In this document: positions 1-9,106 of the stretch, piece by piece | Position numbering within the stretch: position 1 is the first letter of the stretch | How the letters are laid out: each line of letters opens with the position of its first letter | DNA from: Kazachstania africana CBS 2517 | Lineage: Eukaryota; Ascomycota; Saccharomycetes; Saccharomycetales; Saccharomycetaceae | Direction of reading: 5' to 3' | DNA length: 64,000 nucleotides | NCBI RefSeq assembly: GCF_000304475.1 | Contig: NC_018946.1 | Location: 62,001 to 126,000 of the forward strand | The notes under the pieces: generated by a model | Database searches by the model: none | The model's input: the letters and a program-made list of their open reading frames with translations, nothing else | Told to the model about the DNA's origin: nothing | Made by a program: the position numbers and the translations under genes

Positions 1-305
1 CCCCAAGTTCTATATCAATTCCATCGGGGTTTAGTAAAGACTTGGCGAGTATTGCGGTATTGTTGCATGTAAACGAGAAACTTTGGTATCACAATTCTGA
101 AACAGCGATGTTACAACTCATTTTCAGACGGCACTTCCCTCATAGAGAAATGTGACATTTTAGAGGTCAAGAGCTCAAGCATGTTCCAGACTGGGCTCTT
201 TCCGACATGAAACGCCTGAGAAACTGATATGAGGAAAACAGTTGGCTTGCTGTAATAAACTGCTCAGAAAAATAACATTCTAAACCGATTGAAGAATTGG
301 CTATA

Positions 306-334
306 TATAGATATATATATATATATATATATAC
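306..334. repeat. TA dinucleotide microsatellite
   Basis: A run of alternating T and A is visible directly. It is probably length-variable and has no recognised function. Confidence 0.7.
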
Positions 335-1380
335 TAAGTTTTTTCGAAGGACAAAGAGAAAAGATTACCTGTGTGACCCTTACATATCTAGTAGAAAATT
401 GAAGAGTCTTATCTAGGCGTTACTTTCTTGATATGAAAAGAATCTTTCCTAGCTTGAATTTCCTATTTACCTACAAATTTTGGTGAAAGACCTGTCAGAT
501 TTCAAAAAATGCCACCTTTTTTCGACGGTAGTAGTAAATACTAAAATGATTAATTTTGCATATTCTTCAGTAACAAATTAAAAGTCATTCAGTTTAAATT
601 GAAGATGTAGGATTAGCATGACATTTTGATTTGATGAAGAGTTACATAATGGATTTGATTCATTTAGACACTTGTACTGTAATATTGTTCGTTGAACGCC
701 AACCTCTCAAGTCTGACTCACAGACATGACATGTTCACAATAGTATACACAGCTTATTAAGTTGAAGCCAAATATTCTCAGAAAGTTTTTTGTATTAATG
801 ATAGTAGAACCTTTAAAAATGTCGATAGTATTTTCTTTCTCCCCAAGAAAATTAAATTGGGATAACTGGGATTTATTTGCGGCAACAGAAGTATCATACA
901 GATTTTGGAACCAACCTGATGCAATGCGGGAAGGCTCCACTTGTTTGATCAGGGAAATTACATTGAATTTAGTATTATGATTCCAATTCATAAACAATTC
1001 CAAAGAAAGAGTGCATGAAGAGATCAGGTGACTTAAGAGAGCTGATTGTGCTGTATATTTGTCACTCTTCTATCAATTGATCGTTATTTATCTTAAAGGG
1101 GAGGCTTTCAATTAGAGATGAGGCTGCAACATCGTAACAAATAAAATAAAGGTCGTGTTGACACACATTTCGGAATTCGAGCAGCATTTTTAGTGGGAAA
1201 TCATTTTACAGTTGCTTAAACTAGCTAAAAACACGTATGGTCGCATGAGTTGACGTGGTGAGAAATGTTCTTTTATCTATATTTGTTGCCATCACAAACT
1301 ATATGTCTTTTTTTTTTTTTTTCTTATACCTGAAACCATATTCAAACAATATTGAAAAAAAAAATGTGGACTGGTTTGAA

Positions 1381-1388
1381 ACGCGAAA
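1381..1388 (+). promoter_or_regulatory. SBF/MBF-type site ACGCGAAA upstream of RNH203
   Basis: ACGCGAAA contains an exact match to the Swi4/Swi6 (SBF) consensus CRCGAAA and a partial Mbp1 (MBF) core. It lies 133 bp before the chosen RNH203 start. G1/S control would suit a DNA-replication repair enzyme. The function is inferred from the motif only. Confidence 0.4.
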
Positions 1389-1520
1389 CAATCAACAGAA
1401 TCTTCGAAGATTCACGTATTTATCACTTCAGTTTTAGCCGAAAACGATATCTTATCAGTTTCTACAGTGCTAGAGAGTTCTACTTGGCATAGCAATCGAT
1501 CATACAACGGGTTTACGGCA

Positions 1521-1919
1521 ATGAGACAGGAAATAGTTCTAGAAAGTACAGGCGAAAATGCAAACAAATCAATTCATTTGATACCAGCAAGAGTGAAATA
1601 CACAGGTCCTACTACAGAATTCGAAGACAATTTCAAGAATGACCCAAATGAAAGCGAGTCTCATGTTAGATATCTGAGGGGCAAGAAGCTTCTGGGCACC
1701 GACATATTATCCAGTATTCCAGGGCGTAAAGGTTACATTATAGAAAAGAAAAATGGAAAAGCTGACGAAGGGCAAGAGCAAGAAAAAGAGGCTTATATCA
1801 CATCTGGGCCGCTGACTTCTGTAATCAATTATGAAAGAGAAGGTAATGAAAAAAGATCAGAAGATGAAGTCTCGAAATTTCAAGAATACATTTCATTGAT
1901 CGATATAATTCATGGCTAG
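1521..1919 (+). CDS. RNH203: Ribonuclease H2 subunit C (Rnh203-like)
   Basis: Small non-catalytic subunit of the heterotrimeric RNase H2, which removes ribonucleotides from DNA and cleaves RNA-DNA hybrids in the nucleus; Rnh203 bridges the catalytic Rnh201 and Rnh202. The frame gives 132 residues against about 110 in S. cerevisiae. Family landmarks are KYTGPTTEFEDNF near residues 30-42, RYLRGKKLLG near 55-64, NYEREG near 107-112 and a C-terminal EYISLIDIIHG. An upstream in-frame GTG exists, but the first ATG is at 1521 and fits the family length. The insertion between the RYLRGKKL block and the NYEREG block accounts for the extra length. In S. cerevisiae the gene is YLR154C on chromosome XII, so its position beside BUD5 marks a synteny break. 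An SBF/MBF-type site lies upstream. Identification rests on motif similarity across the whole short protein. Confidence 0.85.
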   Translation: MRQEIVLESTGENANKSIHLIPARVKYTGPTTEFEDNFKNDPNESESHVRYLRGKKLLGTDILSSIPGRKGYIIEKKNGKADEGQEQEKEAYITSGPLTSVINYEREGNEKRSEDEVSKFQEYISLIDIIHG

Positions 1920-3007
1920 TCTTAATCATATGCGTATATCAATTAAGGTCCACTACTTTATGATATATACTCTTTTTTCCCCTTCTGCTGGTGTATCCAG
2001 ACCTCTACAATATCTTCCCTCCGATATTTTAGCATTTCGTTGTGATAGTGGTTATTACTCATGTTATAGTTACTTTCGAAACGCATGTTAGATTGGCCTT
2101 TTAGCAACAGGCCTTGTATAGAGGATTGTTGCTCCTAGTGGTGACATCTAGGAGCCTTTTTATGAATAATGTATCTTTCATCTTAGACATTCTAACCTTC
2201 AAGCATCAATAGAAGAATCTATGATCGATTTAAGAATGTTACTGTACCGCTGTAATAATAGAATCTGTAATCTCCATTTTCTGACTATCGATCTATCTAT
2301 TGTTATCTTCATTTGAGTCATTAATATAGCAAATTGACTACTACCTTTCTCCGCTGGTACCCTTTGGGATAAAATCAACAAGAGCTTTGAACTCTCTAAC
2401 ATAGTTCTCGATGTTTTGGCAACAATGCAGACTCAATTTTGAAATTCATTGTCAATTTTCAGGCGAACAATAATTCCAACATTCCGTTTGGAGAAATCGC
2501 TGCTTAAGCCAACGTGTAAACAATTAGCATTTGTGTGATGTGAAAAGTGATATTGAAGCCATTCGTTGGCTGTAATCTCAATTGTTTGGAGGAAAGGATA
2601 GTCATCTTCTCATGATGGCCAGTGTCACGTATTATTTACCAATTTTCTGAAATAACTAAGAAACTACGCAACTTTGGCACATATCCGCTATCAGAAAATG
2701 AAATGTTGACTTCTATGAGAATTTATTTCTCTTGTTTATATCAAATCTTCAAAAATCGATCATTCTGGAACTGATAATACATTGCAATTCACAATTGATG
2801 AATAGTCAAGATAACAAATCTATCGCAAATCTGGAGCAATCATCTAGATTACATCATGGCAGTGCATATCATCCAGATATATCATGAATTGATGACCAAG
2901 TAAACCATCAAAAGCTAAATGTTGCAACTTATATGAGAAATGCCAGAAATGGCATTATATTGGCATTTCAATGTTGTACTAGCTAGAATGACAGATTTAA
3001 GATTTTT
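1920..3007. other. Intergenic region downstream of RNH203
   Basis: No convincing gene. The reverse-strand frame at 2199-2402 is short and resembles nothing known. Two stem-loops at 2103-2155 are described separately. The rest is AT-rich sequence leading into the diverged repeats. Confidence 0.5.
2103..2161 (+). other. Two overlapping stem-loops followed by a T run
   Basis: AGCAACA (2103-2109) pairs with TGTTGCT (2127-2133). Overlapping it, GCTCCTAG (2131-2138) pairs perfectly with CTAGGAGC (2148-2155) around a 9-base loop. Five T residues follow at 2157-2161. The arms share bases, so the two stems could be alternatives. The shape recalls a bacterial intrinsic terminator, which yeast Pol II does not use. 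A small structured RNA or RNH203 3'-end element is possible but unproven. Confidence 0.45.
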
Positions 3008-3517
3008 GGACGGAAACGTCCTTGGAAGTATCCATACCTTCGTTACTGTTGTTGTTAATAGTGTTGTTAGGCACGATAAGCTTGTAAGAGTGGTGTAAGT
3101 TCTTTATTTTATTCAGTAATTATCGTAATAAGTCGATATATATTTTCTTCTAATGTACCTAACGTAACGAAGGCAATGAAATAATCCAGAAGTTCCGTTT
3201 TTATTTCACCCTTTATATAATAATCTGAACGTAACCCATTACATCAATAATCGGATATCAATCAGGAATGTTGATGTCATCATCACAATTTTAACACCTC
3301 ACAGTTTCATCTTAGTGATACTAATAAATGCCGTAGTACTGCACTTCTGTACAAGACTTGTTCTAGAGTTCTGCTCAATGCTTGTTCTAGGTTATAAACT
3401 CTACCTTAGATATTCATCCAAGATATTTTCTAAAAACGAAGTTCAGGATCACCTAGCTCTATTTAGTATTTCCAGCAATTTTCTAGAAGACTTGCATTAC
3501 ATGATAATGTGGTAATG
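3008..3517 (+). repeat. Diverged direct repeat, copy 1 (about 510 bp)
   Basis: The unit opens with GGACGGAAACGTCC, an inverted repeat (GGACG / CGTCC) around GAAA. The next 100 bases are strongly alike in copy 2, for example GATAAGCTTGT and AGAGTGGTGTAAGTTCTT. Similarity returns near 3300-3360 (CTTAGTGA.ACTAATA and CCGTAGTAC). The middle has diverged. Lying just upstream of a tRNA gene suggests degenerate solo LTRs of a Ty-like element, but no TG...CA ends or polymerase sequence could be confirmed. Confidence 0.6.
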
Positions 3518-4077
3518 GGACGGAAACGTCCTGGGAGGTATTCACATCTTCGTCATTGATGTTGTTAATAGTGTTATTGGATATGATAAGCTTGTGAGAG
3601 TGGTGTAAGTTCTTGCTTTTACTCCCGAAATATCCTAATAAATCAACATTGTTCTATCTACTGTATAAATTGACCAAGCTAATGATATAATTTTGAAAGT
3701 TCGAACTTCAGTTGGTCCTTTGAAATCTATTCCATCAAGAAATGATTACTAATGAAAAATGTTGATAAAACTGTCTCATATATAACGCCTCACATCCTCG
3801 TCTTAGTGAGACTAATAGAATCCGTAGTACCAGATTTCTGTTCAAGGCTTGTCTTATATTACAATCAGTACCTCAAATATTCATCCCAAATATTTTCTAT
3901 AATCAGAGCTTCTCATCATTCAGCTTTGTCCACCATTATCTAGCACCATCGGAAGGAACTGCATCTCAATTATTGTGATACAGGATAACACCACGGTTTT
4001 TAAGCCTCCTACCTCCGTTCATTTGCGAGAGCATGGATAGGAGGATATAATTATGAAGTAATAATGGAAGACATTTG
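3518..4077 (+). repeat. Diverged direct repeat, copy 2 (about 560 bp)
   Basis: It begins with the same GGACGGAAACGTCC element as copy 1 and repeats its first 100 bases and a later block near 3795-3850. Its last 150 bases (from about 3925) have no clear match in copy 1. A third, truncated start (GGACGGAA) follows at 4078-4085, only 25 bases before the tRNA-Lys gene. Short frames inside it (3752-3943) are not credible genes. Confidence 0.6.
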
Positions 4078-4110
4078 GGACGGAAAAATAAATTTTTCTC
4101 GAAGAACTCA

Positions 4111-4209
4111 TCCTTGTTAGCTCAGTTGGTAGAGCGTTCGGCTTTTAAGTAATTATACGCTTAAGCAAGGATAACCGAAATGTCAGGGGTTCGAGCCCCC
4201 TATGAGGAG
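4111..4209 (+). tRNA. tRNA-Lys(UUU) with intron
   Basis: The exons match the well-known yeast tRNA-Lys(UUU): acceptor TCCTTGT pairs with ATGAGGA, the A box region reads TAGCTCAGTTGG, the anticodon loop is CTTTTAA with anticodon TTT at 4144-4146, and the T arm reads GGGGTTCGAGCCCC. A 26-base intron sits at 4148-4173, between positions 37 and 38 as is usual for nuclear tRNA genes. Position 73 is G. A run of nine T at 4218-4226 is the Pol III terminator. Degenerate repeats lie directly upstream. Confidence 0.95.
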
Positions 4210-4217
4210 TTCTCTAC

Positions 4218-4226
4218 TTTTTTTTT
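4218..4226 (+). terminator. Pol III terminator of tRNA-Lys
   Basis: A run of nine T residues begins nine bases after the mature tRNA end, on the coding strand. This is the standard RNA polymerase III stop signal. Confidence 0.85.
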
Positions 4227-4668
4227 CTTTTAAGCTGTTTTTTGAGCCCACTATGTGATTCAGCTTGTGTAGGTGGTTTTTATTCAATAGTAACAATTGT
4301 ACTTGTAGTAGCCAAGAAACATACGTGCTATAAATACTTTTGCTATTCCGCGTGGCCCCTTAGCACGTGGGATATGACTTTCGCATGATCCCACGTTGGT
4401 GACAACAACTTCCCCCCCCAACTTTGCATTAGTGTAAATTTCCAGTTGCATCAACAACTTGACAGCAAGCCATCTGACGCTCTTATTTGGGGCATTGCCC
4501 TGAAATCTTTGGTCTTTTATATGGCAATGTTTACGTAAACCGAAGCGATGTAATTTCGCGTTATCTTCTTTGAATGGAATACAGATGGGATTTGAAAATG
4601 TCAATGGTTGTTTTCAGAAGATAAATGATTCAAAGAAGAGGATTAATATACATCAAGGAACATAGAGC
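4227..4668. other. BUD5 upstream region
   Basis: About 440 bp between the tRNA-Lys terminator and the BUD5 start. The reverse-strand frame at 4284-4604 begins with TTG and resembles nothing known. In S. cerevisiae the MAT locus lies on this side of BUD5; no mating-type gene is visible here. Confidence 0.5.
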
Positions 4669-7600
4669 ATGGATCGATTAACCGTGAATCGAACTACTTC
4701 TGCTAGTACTCCTTTGTTCAACTCTGACAAGAAATTTTACGAAGAAGAAGGCAATGCTATAAGAATTAGCACAACGGTGTCCCCAACAAAATCATTGAAC
4801 CTTTACAATGGTAAACCGGTCAGTAGCAGTAAAAGTTTGAATAATAATTCTCCAAATGATTCATTTACCACCGCTAACTCATTTAGTTTTGAAGAAACTC
4901 TAGACTCGAATAACTTCCCTGAAAATTATAATAGTTTAAAGCCAAATTTTGACATATTTAATGATGAAACACCAATTGTTAATTCAGGAAATAGGCGTTT
5001 TGCCAACACTTCGAATGATTACGAAACACCGAAGGCACCTTTATATATTGATGATACTGAGCTCAGTAATAGCGACAAATTTGATACTTCTATTCCTGCT
5101 GGTTTAGGGATAACTTCATCTCATATAAATATCGAAGAGCAGTCGACCCCATTGAAGGCAATACGGGCATCTATATGTGTTCAAAGGACACAGCCAATAA
5201 ATCCTCCTCAGAGAAATGAGAAGAGGTTACAACAACGAAGAAAAGATAGCATATTCAGCTTTGAAGAAATGGCTCAAAATATACCTGAAATTCCAGATTA
5301 TGCCTATTTATTCATTATCGCCAATCATTCTTTCGATGCTAGAACATTAGAGAATGATGAAGATACAAATATATGTCTTTCTTTCAACGCTAGTGATGTG
5401 GCATTCGTTCACAATGTCGATGAATCGGGCTGGGGTGAAGTCACCTTATTGCAAACGCAACTACGTGGCTGGGTCCCTTTCAACTATTTCTCAGATATAA
5501 TAAAAATCACAGATGTTACTAAGCCTGGAGATGAGTTAACTCTGGAACAATGGAAAGAATATATTGATTCAAGATTGCCCTTGGAAAAACTCTTGACCGC
5601 CTCTGCTAAATTTATTGCGCATCCTCAGGATAAACCAATTTCAAATTCTTTACAAAAGACGTTCAATCTCAATTACATTAATGATATCAGAGATGGTGTT
5701 AAATCACTTCTTCAATTGACAGATGCGGTTTCAAGATCAAACGAAATTGTTCAAGCCAAAGAAGATGTAAGGAAGGGCAGAAAGAAATTACTTGCTGATT
5801 GGTATAATTTAATGATCAAGGCTGATTATTATAAGCACACAACATCGTCAGAAAATATATCCAAGCTAGTCTCATTGGTTTATCAAATCCTAAAAAGGGC
5901 ATTTTCGTTCTATAAGATATGGTCTCTTGAAAAGATGAATTTTGAAAATGAAAAGAATGAGGCATCTAGAATACAGTCTGAATCATTCTTATCAACATCA
6001 ACACAAAATAAAAAAGACACTAAAATGATATATCGAACGCAAAGCGTTAAGGACAACAAAATTACATATCTTACAACTGTGCCAACGGCGTCTAAACGAC
6101 TAAACGAAGTCAATGACTTACTTTTCTCTTATATTGGACTCATACTAGGGCGTATTAACTTAGTTGAACATAATCCAAATGGTTGCGAAGCTCTGGAGTT
6201 CATCATCCATCAAATGATAAAATTATTGAGAGAATTACTTTATGTGAGTAAAGCATGTTCCTATGTTATTGAAGAAAAATATAAACATGCGTATAAAAAT
6301 ACATTAGATGCATGTTTAGATCCCCTATTGGGCCTAGTTTCTGAATTGGTTTCCTGTATTAAAATATTAGTTACAAAGTCTCTCAGCCATGAGATCCGTA
6401 GAAAAAGTTTGAAAAACTTGGAAAGTGATGCTTCCATAGCGGTGTTACCATCAAATTACGATGAGTGTGAGAGATTGGTTTACATAATCTCTAAAATGAC
6501 AGGTTTAATTGCGAATACCGTCGCTGGTTGCAATAATTATCTGAGAATAACAGGAGATTTCAAACTGAATAAGAATAGAGAATATCCAGATTTACAAATG
6601 AGCAAGCTCACACCAGAGGAATTCTTAAAAAAATGTTCTGGTGGCATTAATGAAAAGCACAATAACGAACTTAAGAGAAAGAGTATAATGGGATTAGGTG
6701 ATGATTATAGCGAAGCTGACTATAAAAAGATAATAAGATTTTCAGCAATACCTTCGGGCTTGATGTCTGCTAAAGACTATGACTCTTTTAGTAGAGATTC
6801 CACCTTCGCGAAGTATAGGCCGCTTGAATCAGAGTTAAATGACAATCCACTTACTTCTGTCAATTACAAGGACGAAATCCTGAGGGAAATTATACTTGAT
6901 AATGAAAGAAATTTGAATGGTGCTTCATTCAGAGCAATAATCTTCAAATTGACGGATGAGATGGAGAAGCCAGACGAGTTATTTGTAGCAACTTTCTTAC
7001 TTACGTTCCGAATGTACGGCAATTCGGTAGACCTCGTTAATGGGTTGATTAACCGATTTGATTTGATTGATAAGTCTTCGAAATTTGAATACACAGAAAA
7101 AAATGGTACTTACTCATCAAGGGCATCTAGATTGAAGAATAGACGACGTCTTGTCTGTAATGTTTTTGCAAGCTGGATGGAGAGTTATTGGGATCATGAA
7201 AAAGATTACGATATACTGCCAACCATGGTAAACTTTTTTAATGAAGGAATGTCAACTATTTTACCCATAGAGGCCAAAAAATTAATTGAACTGGCGTCAA
7301 AATTGTTTCTAAGAAAGCCGGCCTTAAAAGATGGACATTTATTGCATGCCTTCATGGTCGACCAGTTGGCGAAAAAATCTATCACACATTCTAGGGCATT
7401 ATCCATGATATCCGATACATCATCGGTTGCAAGCAGCATAAGGTCCTCTGAATTCTCATTGGATGAAAGAATAATAGAAAAGTATGAACTGACAAAGATA
7501 GATAAAAAAAATAGAAACTCAGTTTCACTCCCACTACCTTTTTTAAATCTTGGAAATTCTTCTTTTTTGACAACCGATGATATTACTAATATGGAGAGGC

Positions 7601-8646
7601 TAGTGAATAACTACAGGATTGCCACAAATAGTAAGGTGGAGAAATATTCTGACAGCTGTTTCCTAGAAAACATAATTAAAAATTGGAAAAGGTTGCAGGT
7701 CGGTATTGAAAGCAGTTTAGCGGTTAATATTGATAACGTTTTTGTTCAGAGCGATTTGAATTTAGTAGATATGAATCCAATGGAAGTAGCTAAACAATTG
7801 ACCTTGATTGAGTCAAAATTGTTCATGTCCATACAACCTACTGAACTGATCAACTATAAAAGAAAGAGCCGTTGCCCTAATGTGAATACGGTTTTGATGT
7901 TCACCAACAAATTTTGTAATTATGTTATTGACAGTTTGGTCAATCCAAATATTTTGATGATAGACAGAGTGGATAGGTTGAGGAACTGGTTGAGGATCGC
8001 TTTGTCGAATTTATATTTCAGAAACTTCAACTCGGTTGCATCAATTATGACAGCACTACAAAACCATTCTATAACGAGATTGAAACCAATCTGGCAGCAA
8101 TTGAGCAAGCAAGATATGACATTATATGAATATCTAGCAAGGATAGTACATCCGAACAAAAATTTTAAGGTTTATAGGAATAAACTGAAAAAAATCATGG
8201 GTGATTTCTCTTTTGTTAAGGTATCACTTCCTGTTGTGCCTTATTTCAATTTATTTTTGCAAGACTTAACCTTCATTGATGAAGGTAATCCAAACTTCAG
8301 AAATCCAGATGCATTCAGACCAAATAAGATAGTCAATATGGACAAGTTTTTCAGAATTACAAGGATTATAAGTACTATACAATATTTGCAGGTCAATTAT
8401 GACGTTGGTAATAACAAGAGCGATAATCTGAAAGAGTCCGAGCTCAAGGATATGATTGAACCAAATGAAACTAATGAGTCATTTTTTGAATTAACAAACC
8501 AAATGAATGTCGACACATATTGCATCACAGCATTGCCACTTCTTCAAGAATTTATACTATATGAATTTTGGAGAGTGGATTCACTTCATCAAAAGGACAA
8601 TGATAGGAGTTATCAATTAAGCCTTAAGATATTACCAAGGCAATAA
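4669..8646 (+). CDS. BUD5: Ras-family guanine nucleotide exchange factor, Bud5-like, with SH3 domain
   Basis: Predicted exchange factor for the Rsr1/Bud1 GTPase in bud-site selection at the cell cortex. The 1325-residue protein has a long disordered N-terminus, an SH3 domain near 211-275 (containing HSFDAR and GWVPFNYF), a helical middle region, a REM/RasGEF-N domain from about 725 to 880, and a catalytic RasGEF (Cdc25) domain from about 1038 to the end (landmarks MEVAKQLTLIESKLF, DLTFIDEGNPNFRNP). PHO87, RBK1 and RRP43 follow as in the YCR038C-YCR035C block, which favours Bud5 over Cdc25 or Sdc25. The protein is much longer than S. cerevisiae Bud5 (roughly 540-640 residues as I recall), and SH3 is better known from Cdc25. 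The start is the ATG at 4669. RasGEF is certain; the orthology call rests on synteny. Confidence 0.85.
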   Translation: MDRLTVNRTTSASTPLFNSDKKFYEEEGNAIRISTTVSPTKSLNLYNGKPVSSSKSLNNNSPNDSFTTANSFSFEETLDSNNFPENYNSLKPNFDIFNDETPIVNSGNRRFANTSNDYETPKAPLYIDDTELSNSDKFDTSIPAGLGITSSHINIEEQSTPLKAIRASICVQRTQPINPPQRNEKRLQQRRKDSIFSFEEMAQNIPEIPDYAYLFIIANHSFDARTLENDEDTNICLSFNASDVAFVHNVDESGWGEVTLLQTQLRGWVPFNYFSDIIKITDVTKPGDELTLEQWKEYIDSRLPLEKLLTASAKFIAHPQDKPISNSLQKTFNLNYINDIRDGVKSLLQLTDAVSRSNEIVQAKEDVRKGRKKLLADWYNLMIKADYYKHTTSSENISKLVSLVYQILKRAFSFYKIWSLEKMNFENEKNEASRIQSESFLSTSTQNKKDTKMIYRTQSVKDNKITYLTTVPTASKRLNEVNDLLFSYIGLILGRINLVEHNPNGCEALEFIIHQMIKLLRELLYVSKACSYVIEEKYKHAYKNTLDACLDPLLGLVSELVSCIKILVTKSLSHEIRRKSLKNLESDASIAVLPSNYDECERLVYIISKMTGLIANTVAGCNNYLRITGDFKLNKNREYPDLQMSKLTPEEFLKKCSGGINEKHNNELKRKSIMGLGDDYSEADYKKIIRFSAIPSGLMSAKDYDSFSRDSTFAKYRPLESELNDNPLTSVNYKDEILREIILDNERNLNGASFRAIIFKLTDEMEKPDELFVATFLLTFRMYGNSVDLVNGLINRFDLIDKSSKFEYTEKNGTYSSRASRLKNRRRLVCNVFASWMESYWDHEKDYDILPTMVNFFNEGMSTILPIEAKKLIELASKLFLRKPALKDGHLLHAFMVDQLAKKSITHSRALSMISDTSSVASSIRSSEFSLDERIIEKYELTKIDKKNRNSVSLPLPFLNLGNSSFLTTDDITNMERLVNNYRIATNSKVEKYSDSCFLENIIKNWKRLQVGIESSLAVNIDNVFVQSDLNLVDMNPMEVAKQLTLIESKLFMSIQPTELINYKRKSRCPNVNTVLMFTNKFCNYVIDSLVNPNILMIDRVDRLRNWLRIALSNLYFRNFNSVASIMTALQNHSITRLKPIWQQLSKQDMTLYEYLARIVHPNKNFKVYRNKLKKIMGDFSFVKVSLPVVPYFNLFLQDLTFIDEGNPNFRNPDAFRPNKIVNMDKFFRITRIISTIQYLQVNYDVGNNKSDNLKESELKDMIEPNETNESFFELTNQMNVDTYCITALPLLQEFILYEFWRVDSLHQKDNDRSYQLSLKILPRQ

Positions 8647-9033
8647 CAGAGATAATTCTTCGTGTATGGCTTTCAAGGACACTTTTATTTTTTTTCAAAA
8701 ATTAGTAACAGAACCCAACGGTTCGAATTTGTAACTTCGTTAACAAAGCGTATAGATGTATGTAGCTCAATACAAGTACGTTATAATATAAGTTTATAGG
8801 TCAATGGTATCGAAATATGACTTTAAAAGGCAGGTATGATGCAGCGAACCGCCTCTAACGGGCTTTGTGACAACTCACCGGAAGCCACATCGGTGACACG
8901 ATTCGCTCTAATGATATAACTAGATGAATAAGCCAATGTCATCTATGAGGAGGTGATCAACCAGGTAGCAATACGATTCAAAATTTACCAAACGAGTTTA
9001 TTGAGACTGATAGTTTAATATGTAAAAAATAAA
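8647..9033. other. Spacer between BUD5 and tRNA-Thr
   Basis: No gene seen. A short inverted repeat, TCACCG / CGGTGA, lies near 8875-8900. Nothing else is recognisable. Confidence 0.4.
9024..9029 (-). terminator. Pol III terminator of tRNA-Thr
   Basis: Six A residues on the plus strand, four bases past the tRNA end, read as TTTTTT on the transcribed strand. Confidence 0.75.
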
Positions 9034-9106
9034 TGCTTCCAACCAGAGTCGAACTGATGATCTCCACATTACTAGTGTGGCGCCTTACCAACTTGGCCAT
9101 AGAAGC
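9034..9106 (-). tRNA. tRNA-Thr(AGU)
   Basis: The reverse strand reads GCTTCTATGGCCAAGTTGG at the 5' end, has anticodon AGT in the loop CTAGTAA, and ends TTGGAAGC plus A. The T arm is CAGTTCGACTCTG. It closely matches the intronless yeast tRNA-Thr(AGU), with a few changes in the T stem that keep pairing possible. Six A on the plus strand at 9024-9029 give the Pol III T-run terminator. Confidence 0.95.

Larger units (their letters stand above)
1..1520. other. Gene-poor region upstream of RNH203
   Basis: No gene is supported here. The short open frames at about 707-1003 and 1255-1437 begin with TTG or GTG or match nothing I know. An alternating TA tract of about 28 bp lies near 306-334. The last 150 bp should hold the RNH203 promoter. 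Confidence 0.5.

Noticed and set aside
707..1003. 98-residue reverse frame and the overlapping 72-residue plus frame at 762-980
   Set aside because: The longer one starts with TTG; neither resembles a known protein.
2131..2161. Bacterial-type intrinsic terminator
   Set aside because: The surrounding genes are nuclear yeast genes, where this mechanism is not used; kept only as a structural observation.
4284..4604. 106-residue reverse frame upstream of BUD5
   Set aside because: Starts with TTG, no similarity to mating-type or other proteins recognised.
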